NCBI GenBank assembly: GCA_024642545.1
Contig: JAHEAW010000008.1
Span: forward strand, 1 to 39,103
DNA length: 39,103 bases
Reading direction: 5' to 3'
From: Erythrobacteraceae bacterium
GTDB lineage: Bacteria; Pseudomonadota; Alphaproteobacteria; Sphingomonadales; Sphingomonadaceae
Shown here: piece by piece, positions 28,258 through 37,746 of the stretch
Numbering within the stretch: position 1 is the stretch's first letter
How the letters are laid out: the number at the start of each line of letters is the position of its first letter
Notes under the pieces: generated by a model
The model's database searches: none
Told to the model about the DNA's origin: nothing
Seen by the model: the letters and a program-made list of their open reading frames with translations, nothing else
Position numbers and translations under genes: made by a program

Positions 28258-29667
28258 ATGACGACTGCGAAAGAAGTCCTCAAGCAAATCAAAGACGAAG
28301 AAATCGAATGGGTGGATCTGCGTTTCACCGATCCCAAGGGCAAATGGCAGCATCTGACCATGTGCGCTGGCGTCATGGGTGAAGATGAGCTGGACGATGG
28401 CCTGATGTTTGACGGTTCGTCGATCGCAGGCTGGAAGGTAATCAATGAATCGGACATGATTCTGAAACCGGATCTGGAAGCAGTCTACCTTGACCCATTC
28501 AGCGCAACGCCGATGATGGTCATTTTCTGCGACGTGGTAGAACCTTCGACCGGCGAACTTTACAGCCGCGATCCACGCTCAACCGCTAAGCGCGCGGAAG
28601 CCTTCCTGAAATCGACCGGCATTGGTGACACGATTTATGTTGGGCCTGAAGCTGAATTCTTCATGTTCGACGATGTCCGCTTTGAAGATGGCTACGCTGG
28701 TTCGGGCTTCAAAATCGATGATATCGAACTGCCCACAAATACCGGCCGCGAATATGATGGCGGCAACATGGGCCACCGTCCGCGCGTAAAAGGCGGCTAT
28801 TTCCCGGTTGCGCCGGTTGATAGTTGCATGGATATCCGCGGCGAAATGGTCTCCACCATGCTCGAAATGGGCCTGCCTTGCGACAAGCATCACCATGAAG
28901 TTGCCGCCGCGCAGCACGAGCTGGGCCTGACCTTCGGCACGCTGGTGGAAACCGCTGACCGGATGCAGATTTACAAATATGTGGTTCACCAGGTCGCCCA
29001 TGCTTATGGCAAGACCGCCACTTTCATGCCCAAGCCGATCAAGGACGATAATGGGTCGGGCATGCACACCCATATGTCGATCTGGGAGGGAAAAAAGCCG
29101 CTGTTTGCCGGCAATGGTTATGCGGGTCTCTCCGACATGTGCCTCTATTACATCGGCGGCGTGATCAAGCACGCTAAGGCACTCAATGCTTTCACTAACC
29201 CGACCACCAACAGCTACAAACGGCTGGTGCCCGGTTTTGAAGCACCTGTGCTGCTCGCATATTCGGCGCGCAACCGGTCAGCCTCTTGCCGTATTCCCTA
29301 TGGTGCAGGCGAAAAGGCCAAGCGCGTGGAATTCCGTTTCCCCGATGCGATGGCCAACCCTTATCTTGCTTATGCAGCGCTGCTGATGGCCGGTCTCGAC
29401 GGGATCAAGAACAAGATCCACCCGGGCGAAGCCATGGACAAGAACCTGTATGATCTGCCGCCGGCAGAGCTGGCCGAAGTTCCAACTGTATGCGGTTCAC
29501 TGCGCGAAGCACTCGAAGCGCTTGATGCCGATTACGAATTCCTGCTCGAAGGCAACGTTTTCTCGAAAGAACAGATCGACGCTTATGCTGAGCTGAAGTG
29601 GGAAGAAGTCAGCCGCTGGGAAACCACTCCCAGTTCGGTCGAATTCGACATGTATTACAGCGCCTGA
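28258..29667 (+). CDS. glnA: Glutamine synthetase type I
   Basis: 469 aa; [35 protein letters not shown] adenylylation-loop Tyr. Confidence 0.98.
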   Translation: MTTAKEVLKQIKDEEIEWVDLRFTDPKGKWQHLTMCAGVMGEDELDDGLMFDGSSIAGWKVINESDMILKPDLEAVYLDPFSATPMMVIFCDVVEPSTGELYSRDPRSTAKRAEAFLKSTGIGDTIYVGPEAEFFMFDDVRFEDGYAGSGFKIDDIELPTNTGREYDGGNMGHRPRVKGGYFPVAPVDSCMDIRGEMVSTMLEMGLPCDKHHHEVAAAQHELGLTFGTLVETADRMQIYKYVVHQVAHAYGKTATFMPKPIKDDNGSGMHTHMSIWEGKKPLFAGNGYAGLSDMCLYYIGGVIKHAKALNAFTNPTTNSYKRLVPGFEAPVLLAYSARNRSASCRIPYGAGEKAKRVEFRFPDAMANPYLAYAALLMAGLDGIKNKIHPGEAMDKNLYDLPPAELAEVPTVCGSLREALEALDADYEFLLEGNVFSKEQIDAYAELKWEEVSRWETTPSSVEFDMYYSA

Positions 29668-29693
29668 TCCAGGCCAGACACGGTTCACCGAGG

Positions 29694-29723
29694 AAGGGCG
29701 TCCGGAGCAATCCGGGCGCCCTT
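29694..29723 (+). terminator. Rho-independent-like terminator of glnA
   Basis: AAGGGCGTCCGGA-GCAA-TCCGGGCGCCCTT, 13-bp stem (one T-G) with GCAA (GNRA) tetraloop, then TGTCTGTG. Confidence 0.75.
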
Positions 29724-29829
29724 TGTCTGTGCAACTGCGTGATCTGATACGAACGCAGTTTTATCCTGTCCTACAGGCCTTGTGCTGGCCTAGTTGCGGT
29801 GGCCCGAATCAGCTCGCGCGAGGCCCCTT

Positions 29830-30435
29830 GTGAACCGCAAACCGATTTTTGATGTCGTCCGGCACTTGATCGGGCGCGGCTTGCAGCAAGGCGAGGTTGA
29901 TCAGATCGACAACGCACTGGACCAGGCGGCTGATGCAAGTGTCTCGGGGTCAGAGCCGCCGGTCCTGACAATCGCCGACGCAGGGACCAATTTGATAAAG
30001 CAGTTTGAAGGCTGCGCCCTGCGGCGAAATGACGGGCAGTTCGAAGCGTATCCTGATCCCGCTACCGGCGGCGCGCCGTGGACCATTGGCTGGGGCGCAA
30101 CCGGCGGAGACATAACGCCAGAGACAGTCTGGACGCAGCAACAATGCGATGCGCGTCTTGCGCGCGATTTGCAGCGCTTTAGCGCGCAGGTGCGGGCGGC
30201 GCTTGGCAGTGCAGCGACCACACAGATGCAGTTCGATGCTTTGGTCTGCTTTCATTACAACACCGGCGCGGTAGCTCGTGCGACGCTGACAAAGCGCCAC
30301 ATCGCAGGCGATTATGTGGGCGCAGCACGGGAGTTTACCCGCTGGAACCGGGCCGGAGGTAGAGTTCTGGCAGGATTGACGCGGCGGCGTGCAGCAGAAG
30401 CGCGGCTCTATGCCAGTACCGGTAAGGCTCAGTAA
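29830..30435 (+). CDS. Phage-type lysozyme (GH24 family endolysin-like)
   Basis: LIKQFEGCALRR...AYPDPATGGAPWTIGWGAT (E/D/T catalytic arrangement of T4-like lysozymes), QFDALVCFHYNTGA; GTG start 29830 preferred over TTG 29794. Confidence 0.88.
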   Translation: MNRKPIFDVVRHLIGRGLQQGEVDQIDNALDQAADASVSGSEPPVLTIADAGTNLIKQFEGCALRRNDGQFEAYPDPATGGAPWTIGWGATGGDITPETVWTQQQCDARLARDLQRFSAQVRAALGSAATTQMQFDALVCFHYNTGAVARATLTKRHIAGDYVGAAREFTRWNRAGGRVLAGLTRRRAAEARLYASTGKAQ

Positions 30436-33400
30436 TCCTTGCTGATTTCGGCCAGCACGCTTTGGCGGCCCACGGTTGACACGCTGCCCAGCAGGGCCAG
30501 CCAGCCGGTTATCCGGAACTCAACCTGCGATGCGCTGTACCCGCGCCCGTCAGTGATGATTTCAACATAGATCCGGCGGCCAATATTCTTGCCCAGCGCT
30601 ACGCCAGTGCCGCGCCCAAGCGCCGGATCGGCGCTGACGATCCGTAGCCTGTCAAGCCCGATGGCGGTGCGCAGCTTGTTGATCGGGTCGACCCCGGCCC
30701 CGCCGCGCAGGCTTGCCAGAGCGGCCCCCAATTGCAGGGCATCAGTGGCAGAAAGCTGAGTAATCGAACCGCCAAACAGCAACCGGGCAAGAATCTCCTC
30801 CTCCGGCAGAGCAGGATTGGATGTGAAGGCAATCTCTGGCCGCAGCGCATTGCCTTTCACGGTCACTGACACATCCAGACCCGTGACAGAGGTTTCTGCC
30901 AGTATGTCGAGCCGGGGATCAATCGGTCCGTTCACATCAAATTCGATTTTGCCGCGCGATAGATTGAACCGCGTCCCGGCAAAACTATAGGCCCCACGAA
31001 TAACATCGGCGCGCCCACCCATCCTTGGCTCAGCAGTCGTCCCGCGCAGCTTGATATCGGCCGACCATTCGCTGTCGAGGCCCATGCCCTTCACATCAAC
31101 CCGGCTCGCGGCATGCGCGTCAATCAAATAGCGCCAGGGTTTGCGGCGGACAGTGACTGGTCCGATGTCAGCTGGTGCGTTGATCTGGGTGGTCCTGATC
31201 TGCGGCAATTGCGCAGCTTCTGCCGCTGTGCCCAAACGCCAGCTGGCCCGATCAACCTCAAGCCGACCGGCAATTGTGCCGCCCACCCCGTCGGAAATCA
31301 GTCGCAGCGGCCCGGTAACGGTCGCATCGAGCCCGCCAGTATTCAGAAGATTGGCGTTTTTCGCTGCAATCTTCAGGTCAATCTGCGGGCCGCGCGTGCC
31401 AATATCAAGGAAGTCGATCGTGCCGCTACCCACCACACTGCCGCCATTGGCGGCCTTCCCGCTAAAGCTGCGCAGCTGCAGCCGCGACCCGGCAAAATCG
31501 CCGCGCGCGGTCACATTGCTGATGTCAGTCCCTGAAAGCGCACTCTGCACGCGCAAATCATCGCTTGAAACAGATCCTTTGACCCGCGGATCAGCCAACG
31601 AACCGGTCATGTCAGCAGCGATGGTCAAGGGACCGGTGAGATCAAACGCTTCCACCGCCGCGAGCCGCCACATGGCATCGGCTGGCCCATCATATCGTAA
31701 CCGGGCAAGCAGCTGGCCTGCCTGAAGCCGCGCGATCAGCGGCCCGTCGGCAGGCAGCCCGCTGATCCGCCCCTGAAGCTGGCCAAGCGTCTTGCCATCT
31801 TCCTGAAACGCTGCGCCTGCATCCAGCTGACCTGGTGCCAATCGCAGCAGCAGCGACACGTCCACAGGACGCGATGACAACACCAACCCAGACCGGGTCA
31901 GTCCCTTTACCTTGACTTGCGCGGTTCCCGATGGCGCCTGACCCGGCATGGCCTCAAAATCCACCAGTCCGGAAATGGTCCCACCCAGGCCTGTGTCGGC
32001 AAACGCGATATCGACCAACGACAGCGGCATATTGGCAAGCTGGATATGCGCCCTGGTTGGCCCGCCTCCGCCAAAACTGCCTGCGGCAATGCTTATGCCC
32101 CGACCATAGGAAATCTGCGTCGGTTCAAGCTGCCAGCCACCCATTTCCTGCCGCAAAAGTACAGCCTGGCGCGGCATTCTGATCTTGCGCCCGGCAAACT
32201 CACCCTGCCCCGCCACAGCCATCCGGTCATGCGCGATATTGGCGTTCAATTGCAGATCAAAACGGCTGCCACGACGTCCACTGAGCGAACCTGTGACAGT
32301 GCCTTCGCCATTGGTCAGGTCAACCTTGGCCGCCAGTCGTCCTACGAACAGCCTGCCATAGCCAAGCCCTTGCGCAAAAATACTGCCGCTGATCTTATTG
32401 CGCGCTGGAGAAGCTGTGTCAGCCGAAGCGAATTTGCCGGTCCCGACAATATCAGCCTTGGCGACCGATATCGGGATTGCGCCGCCAAACACCGCATTGC
32501 GCGCCGTGAGGTTCAGGTCCACCGCTTGACCACCTGTCTGCGGGGCAATCCCGATCGTGCCTGATAGTCCGCCCCCTGACAGGTTGAGCTTTCCAGCCGC
32601 CCCGGCACGGTCAAGGGTGACAACACCTGTTACCGAAGTCTTCCAGATATTGAACTGTTCAATCGCGATCCGCGCCGGGCCGCCAGCCGGCTGCGAAATG
32701 CCCAGCCGCCCCTTGAACGGGCCAAGCGCAGAATCGCCAGTGGAATCAATCGCAAAACCTTGCGCGGACGGTGCAATGGCGATGCGGACATTGGCAAGGT
32801 CGGCGGCGGGCACGGGCATGGCAAAGACCAGCACGGCATTGGGGCCTTTTTGCGTGAGCCCTGCCTGCACAGTGAAATTGCCATATTGGGCCTGCTTACC
32901 TTTGCCCGCTACAGACGCAGCGCCGCCGCCAAAGCTGCCCGAAAGCCCAAGCGAGAGATTGCTTGCGCCAATCGCTACGCGGCGTAGCTGAGATGGCCCG
33001 GCGCTGTTCACAGTCACGCCGCCGCGCAGGGCGATGGCCGGTCCGGCCAGATTGGCCAGAGTTGGGTTGCTGACTTGCGGTATCTTTGCGTCAAAATCGG
33101 CCAGCAAGCTCCACGGAGATTTGCCCGCGACAGCAAAGCTGACCTTCGCCGAGCCGGTTAGCGCGCCAATATTGTTGAGCGGCACCCCGGCAACCTTGAC
33201 CGGGCCGGACAGCGACCACGCGCGGCGCGCCAGATCGCCGCGCAGCGCCAACCGCGCATCTGCACGCGGAAAGGCGATGGTCAGATTGTCAGACGTCAGC
33301 CGTTGCTTTGCAAAGCGAATGATTCCACCGAGCCGGCCCTTGACCAGTTCAGGGTCGAGCGCAGATACGCCCGTTGCCACTTGCTCAACCGAAGCAGAAA

Positions 33401-34637
33401 GCGGCAGGGACCAGCCGTCCGCGCCGCGCCGCGCAGTGCCTTTCTGCACCACATCAGTGATAATGGTGCTGCCCAGAGCAAGGCGGCCAATCCTGATTGT
33501 ATGTGCAATACGCAAATCGCTGAACGGACCGTCCATAGTGGCATTCAGCGTTGCGCCATCGATCTTCTGGTAGGTACCCAATAGATTTGGATCGGTGAGC
33601 TGCGCTTTAACAGCCAGATTCTTTGCTTGGTTCCGCCCCAGATCAAGCGCGCCTTGCATCTTGGCGGTCAGGCCGCGCCCGATCAGAGTAGCCTTGCCGT
33701 TCAGCACACTGCCGACCAGGGTCGCACTGGCATCCAGCGCTGCCTGCCGTCCCAGTGCATTGCCCGGCACCCCGCCCAGCATGCTTTCCCCGTCAGCTTG
33801 ACCGATCAGGCCATATTGCCCGGCATCGTTGGTCAGCTTGAACGAGGCAACCCGCCGCGCGCCGCGGTCCGCCAGCATCGCACCGCGCCATTTGGTCCAC
33901 GTGCCATGACCAGTGATGCTTACATCATAAGCGGCCTGCGCGCCGGTCAGACCGGCGAGCACCCCGTCCTTGGCCGCGCGGTAATCGATATCGACATCAA
34001 ATTTGTCGCCATCGGGCTCCGCATCGATCAGCGCATGCAGCTTGTCTTGCGTGCCCAATGTGCCGTCAGTCTTGAAGAACACCCGCCCTTTGCGGATATC
34101 TGATTGCCCCAGCAGATTGATCACATGCGTCTGCGGGCCAGCAACGCCGGGCCTGGCAGTCAGGTGGTCAATTTCAAACCGGTCGATCCGAATATCAAAA
34201 TTGGGCAATATCGGCGCATTAGGGTCGCCGGGCAGCAGTTTTGGCAGCCGCTCCAGCTGCCCGCGCTTGATCACCAGTTTGCGGATGTCGAGCCCATGCA
34301 GCAACCAGCTGAAAGGCCGCCAGTCCAGCTCAACCTCTGGAATTGCAAGAAACTTGCCCTGCGGATCGAACAGTCTGACGTCGTGGAAAGTCGCCTGGCC
34401 GTAGATATTGCCGTCGATCCGGCCAATCCGCACCTTCAGGCCCGATGCTGGTGCAACCTTGGCAATTTCATCGACGATAAAACGCTTGCCGATCGGCGAA
34501 TTGAGCACGGCCATTCCGGCAACCAAGAGAACCAGCACGGCCACCAGTGCGGACATCAAGCGTTTGCCAATCCAGCGCCGCAGAAACGACCGCCTGACCG
34601 CAGACGCAACCATATCCTTGGCCTGCCCCCCTGCCAT
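30429..34637 (-). CDS. tamB: Translocation and assembly module protein TamB
   Basis: 1402 aa, N-terminal TM, long repetitive beta-rich protein with C-terminal DUF490/TamB region; overlaps tamA. Confidence 0.92.
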   Translation of the reverse strand: MAGGQAKDMVASAVRRSFLRRWIGKRLMSALVAVLVLLVAGMAVLNSPIGKRFIVDEIAKVAPASGLKVRIGRIDGNIYGQATFHDVRLFDPQGKFLAIPEVELDWRPFSWLLHGLDIRKLVIKRGQLERLPKLLPGDPNAPILPNFDIRIDRFEIDHLTARPGVAGPQTHVINLLGQSDIRKGRVFFKTDGTLGTQDKLHALIDAEPDGDKFDVDIDYRAAKDGVLAGLTGAQAAYDVSITGHGTWTKWRGAMLADRGARRVASFKLTNDAGQYGLIGQADGESMLGGVPGNALGRQAALDASATLVGSVLNGKATLIGRGLTAKMQGALDLGRNQAKNLAVKAQLTDPNLLGTYQKIDGATLNATMDGPFSDLRIAHTIRIGRLALGSTIITDVVQKGTARRGADGWSLPLSASVEQVATGVSALDPELVKGRLGGIIRFAKQRLTSDNLTIAFPRADARLALRGDLARRAWSLSGPVKVAGVPLNNIGALTGSAKVSFAVAGKSPWSLLADFDAKIPQVSNPTLANLAGPAIALRGGVTVNSAGPSQLRRVAIGASNLSLGLSGSFGGGAASVAGKGKQAQYGNFTVQAGLTQKGPNAVLVFAMPVPAADLANVRIAIAPSAQGFAIDSTGDSALGPFKGRLGISQPAGGPARIAIEQFNIWKTSVTGVVTLDRAGAAGKLNLSGGGLSGTIGIAPQTGGQAVDLNLTARNAVFGGAIPISVAKADIVGTGKFASADTASPARNKISGSIFAQGLGYGRLFVGRLAAKVDLTNGEGTVTGSLSGRRGSRFDLQLNANIAHDRMAVAGQGEFAGRKIRMPRQAVLLRQEMGGWQLEPTQISYGRGISIAAGSFGGGGPTRAHIQLANMPLSLVDIAFADTGLGGTISGLVDFEAMPGQAPSGTAQVKVKGLTRSGLVLSSRPVDVSLLLRLAPGQLDAGAAFQEDGKTLGQLQGRISGLPADGPLIARLQAGQLLARLRYDGPADAMWRLAAVEAFDLTGPLTIAADMTGSLADPRVKGSVSSDDLRVQSALSGTDISNVTARGDFAGSRLQLRSFSGKAANGGSVVGSGTIDFLDIGTRGPQIDLKIAAKNANLLNTGGLDATVTGPLRLISDGVGGTIAGRLEVDRASWRLGTAAEAAQLPQIRTTQINAPADIGPVTVRRKPWRYLIDAHAASRVDVKGMGLDSEWSADIKLRGTTAEPRMGGRADVIRGAYSFAGTRFNLSRGKIEFDVNGPIDPRLDILAETSVTGLDVSVTVKGNALRPEIAFTSNPALPEEEILARLLFGGSITQLSATDALQLGAALASLRGGAGVDPINKLRTAIGLDRLRIVSADPALGRGTGVALGKNIGRRIYVEIITDGRGYSASQVEFRITGWLALLGSVSTVGRQSVLAEISKDY

Positions 34638-36784
34638 CAGAAGGCTTGCCCAAGCGAAACATAGACAGCAATTCGGCTGTCATTGGGACCAGGGTTAATC
34701 GGCGTCCCGACATCCACCCGGATCGGCCCAAAGTCTGTATAATAGCGGATCCCGATACCCGCCCCGTACCGGATCGTTTTGAAGTCCGGCATCGGATCAA
34801 CGCCAACCGTGCCAGCGTCAAAGAATGGGACAACCGAAACCGCGCCGCCCATCAGCCCCGTCTTGACCCGCGCTTCCAGCGAAAACTCCGCCAATGATCG
34901 CCCGCCAGTGGGATTGCCCGACGCGTCAAACGGACCGATCGATTGATAGCCATAACCGCGCACCGAACTGCCTCCGCCAGCATAGAAGCGCTGCGAAGGG
35001 GCAATATCATCAAGCGCAGTCCCTGGAATACTGCCGAGACGAATTCGACCTGCCAGAACCACTTTTTGAGTAACCTGCCTGTAGTAGCTCGCGTCAAACT
35101 GGCTGCGCAGGTAAAAACTTTGCGTTCCCATGGTCCGCGAAACTTCTGGCGACAGCATCCCGCCAAGGCGAAATCCCTTGGCCGGATCAAGCAAGTCGTC
35201 AGTGGAATCGAGCAATGCATGCGCGGACAATCCAGCGATCAAATAGGCTTGCCGGGGTTCCAAGACGCCATTGATCGCAATCGGACGCTCATAGGTCGCC
35301 AGAATTTCTGGTCCAAAGCCCCAACTGAAAGGCTTTTGGAACAACAGGTTTGAGACCCGTTCATAAGTGGCGACGAGCGCCACTGTCTGCGCATCGAAGG
35401 CATTGTTCTTGACCGTACTGGCATAGGTATCAACCGTCAGGATCCGGTCCCGCCCGCCAAAATTATTCTTGCGGAAAGTAACGCCGGCCAATTGTTCCTG
35501 CGTACCGACAATGCCCCTGACTTTTAGGGAGCCTTCGGGCGGGAACAGGTTCCGGTTTTCCCAGCTTGCCTGAACACGCACTCCTTCCTCAGTACCATAA
35601 CCGATGGCCCCGGAAATAGTCCGCAGCGGAGCCCTGGACAGCGCGACATCCACGGCAACCACGCCCGGCTGGCTGGCCGTCGGCGGCGTCACTTCGCGCG
35701 GTTTGACCAGCACAGTCGAAACCAGCCCGGTTGCCGTGATCGCCCGCCGCAAATCAAGGATCAGGCTGCGCTTGAATGCCTCGCCCGGTTCAAATCGCGC
35801 AATTGTCTGCAGATGCTTGCCAGAAAGGAAGCGTGGCTTGTCGCTGACCACTTCGCCAAACACATATTTGCCTTTGGGCTGTACATCCAACGTCAGATCA
35901 CCTTCAATGCGATCGTGATCAATCAGCAGTTCCGGCTCCCCAATCTGCGCAAAGGGATAACCGCTCTCGCCCAGAGCTGTGCCCAGATTGCTCTGCTGCT
36001 CCACAATCACATCACTCGACAGCGGGTCTCCCGTTTCAATCTTGAACGTGCTTCGCAGTGCCGGATAATCAGGCGCTTTATCCAACTGGCCCAGGTCAAT
36101 CTTGCCGAAGTGATAGCGCGCACCCGGGACGATATCGAATCGAACCGATGGTGCCGCCCCGCTCCTGCGGCCGCTTGCTACTGAACGAATTACTTGCCCA
36201 TTATAATATCCATAGACCTGCAGCAGGCTCTGGAGCAGCTTCTCATCTTCGCGCGCCCTGGCAGCAAGCTGAGCGATATTATTGCCATCCTTAGCCAGCG
36301 TCTGGATTGTCGACAGGGATTTGAAGCGGTCAACAAAGGCAGCCTGCACTGGAAACAGCGCTTCGTCATGCGGAAAAGCGAGTGTCAGCTCCTTGCTGAT
36401 GGTAATCAGACGGGCATCGGCAATCACCGGTTGGGCAGCAGCATTCTGCACAGGTGCAGCGTCAGCGGATTGCGCTGTATCATCGCTCGTCAGCGGCGTC
36501 ACAGGGGGCAGGTCAGCGGTCGGATCGGGCAGAGTAAGAACCTGATCCGGAGGAGTATCGTCCCGGGCTGGAGGGGCCTGCGCTACGGGTATGGTTTGCT
36601 TGGCCCAGCTATCCGCATCTTTGACCGCCGAATCGGGGATCATATCTTCAATCTTTGGGGCTGCTTGCACGTCCTGTGCGACGAGCGGCACCGACATCAC
36701 GCTCAGCGATGCGGCAATCAGCGCAAATAGCAAAAGCCGGGGGCTGACCCTATTCAGAAAGGCTATATTGGCCCTGCGTTCCAT
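34637..36784 (-). CDS. tamA: Translocation and assembly module outer-membrane protein TamA (Omp85 family)
   Basis: Signal peptide at [35 protein letters not shown]-like region, barrel motif [15 protein letters not shown] and C-terminal [12 protein letters not shown]...[12 protein letters not shown] extends to 37057. Confidence 0.92.
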   Translation of the reverse strand: MERRANIAFLNRVSPRLLLFALIAASLSVMSVPLVAQDVQAAPKIEDMIPDSAVKDADSWAKQTIPVAQAPPARDDTPPDQVLTLPDPTADLPPVTPLTSDDTAQSADAAPVQNAAAQPVIADARLITISKELTLAFPHDEALFPVQAAFVDRFKSLSTIQTLAKDGNNIAQLAARAREDEKLLQSLLQVYGYYNGQVIRSVASGRRSGAAPSVRFDIVPGARYHFGKIDLGQLDKAPDYPALRSTFKIETGDPLSSDVIVEQQSNLGTALGESGYPFAQIGEPELLIDHDRIEGDLTLDVQPKGKYVFGEVVSDKPRFLSGKHLQTIARFEPGEAFKRSLILDLRRAITATGLVSTVLVKPREVTPPTASQPGVVAVDVALSRAPLRTISGAIGYGTEEGVRVQASWENRNLFPPEGSLKVRGIVGTQEQLAGVTFRKNNFGGRDRILTVDTYASTVKNNAFDAQTVALVATYERVSNLLFQKPFSWGFGPEILATYERPIAINGVLEPRQAYLIAGLSAHALLDSTDDLLDPAKGFRLGGMLSPEVSRTMGTQSFYLRSQFDASYYRQVTQKVVLAGRIRLGSIPGTALDDIAPSQRFYAGGGSSVRGYGYQSIGPFDASGNPTGGRSLAEFSLEARVKTGLMGGAVSVVPFFDAGTVGVDPMPDFKTIRYGAGIGIRYYTDFGPIRVDVGTPINPGPNDSRIAVYVSLGQAF

Positions 36785-37595
36785 CCTTGGCAGAACCGGA
36801 GACAGCATCGACCTCACGTGCAGCAGCGCCGGACGTGCTGGCAATAAGCTCTGCCTGCTCTTCGCTGGACAAGCGGCGCCAACCATCGCGGGACAGGCGT
36901 TCAATCGGGCGATAGCGGATCTTGTACCGCATGCGGTCCGATCCTTCGACCCAGTAACCCAGATAAACATAGGGCAGGCCTTGTTCGGCAGCCCGCCGAA
37001 TGTGGTCAAGAATGATGTAATTGCCAAGCCCGGTTCTTGCCTCATTTTCGGGATCATAAAAGCTGTAGATCATCGACAGCCCATCACCCTGCCGATCAGT
37101 AAGACAAGCGCCGACAAGCCGCCCCGGTTGCAACCCATCGGAAGGTTCACGATACTCGATAACAGTACTGGTTACCGGGGTGTGTTCCACCATGTCGGCA
37201 TAATCGATGTCATCCATTGACGCCATGCCGCCCCCCGGGTGACGCACACCAAGATAACGCTGCAACAGTTCGAATTGTTCCTCTGTCGCCCACGGCCGGC
37301 ATTCGGTTGCCACCAGATCGCTGTTGCGCCGGATATTGCGCCGCTGGGTTGCCGAAGGTTCAAACTCATCGGCCACCACACGGACCGATACACATGCGCT
37401 GCAATTGGTGCAGCTGGGCCGATAAGCCACTGTCTGGCTTCGGCGAAATCCGATCCGGCCAAGCGCTTCGTTGAGCTGGTCCGCATGCGGGCCCTTGAGT
37501 TCCGTAAACACTTTCCGCTCGCTCCGGTCCGGCAGATAGGGACACGGCGCAGGCGACGTAACGAAAAATCTCGGGAAGCGAACGGGAGCCGTCAC
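36750..37595 (-). CDS. bpt: Aspartate/glutamate leucyltransferase Bpt (N-degron pathway)
   Basis: [67 protein letters not shown] start 37595 fits family N-terminus (ORF extends to TTG 37691). Confidence 0.92.
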   Translation of the reverse strand: MTAPVRFPRFFVTSPAPCPYLPDRSERKVFTELKGPHADQLNEALGRIGFRRSQTVAYRPSCTNCSACVSVRVVADEFEPSATQRRNIRRNSDLVATECRPWATEEQFELLQRYLGVRHPGGGMASMDDIDYADMVEHTPVTSTVIEYREPSDGLQPGRLVGACLTDRQGDGLSMIYSFYDPENEARTGLGNYIILDHIRRAAEQGLPYVYLGYWVEGSDRMRYKIRYRPIERLSRDGWRRLSSEEQAELIASTSGAAAREVDAVSGSAKDGTQGQYSLSE

Positions 37596-37682
37596 GGCGG
37601 GGCAGAATCCTCTCACAGGTGAATCGCGGTGCTTTGCGAACAGAGCCGGACTATGCCCGTTCACGCGGCGCAGTAAAAGGTC

Positions 37683-37713
37683 CTTAACCAAGAATCAGGG
37701 TTAAGCGATTCTT
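37683..37713 (-). promoter_or_regulatory. Two interlocked perfect 7-bp inverted repeats upstream of bpt
   Basis: CTTAACC(37683-37689)/GGTTAAG(37699-37705) and AAGAATC(37690-37696)/GATTCTT(37707-37713). Confidence 0.5.
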
Positions 37714-37724
37714 ATTTTGCACAG

Positions 37725-37745
37725 TTGGGACGTTGCAACGCCCAA
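37725..37745 (-). terminator. Possible hairpin terminator of ilvA
   Basis: TTGGG-A-CGTTGCAACG-CCCAA dyad right after the ilvA stop; no strong U-tract. Confidence 0.4.
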
Positions 37746-37746
37746 T

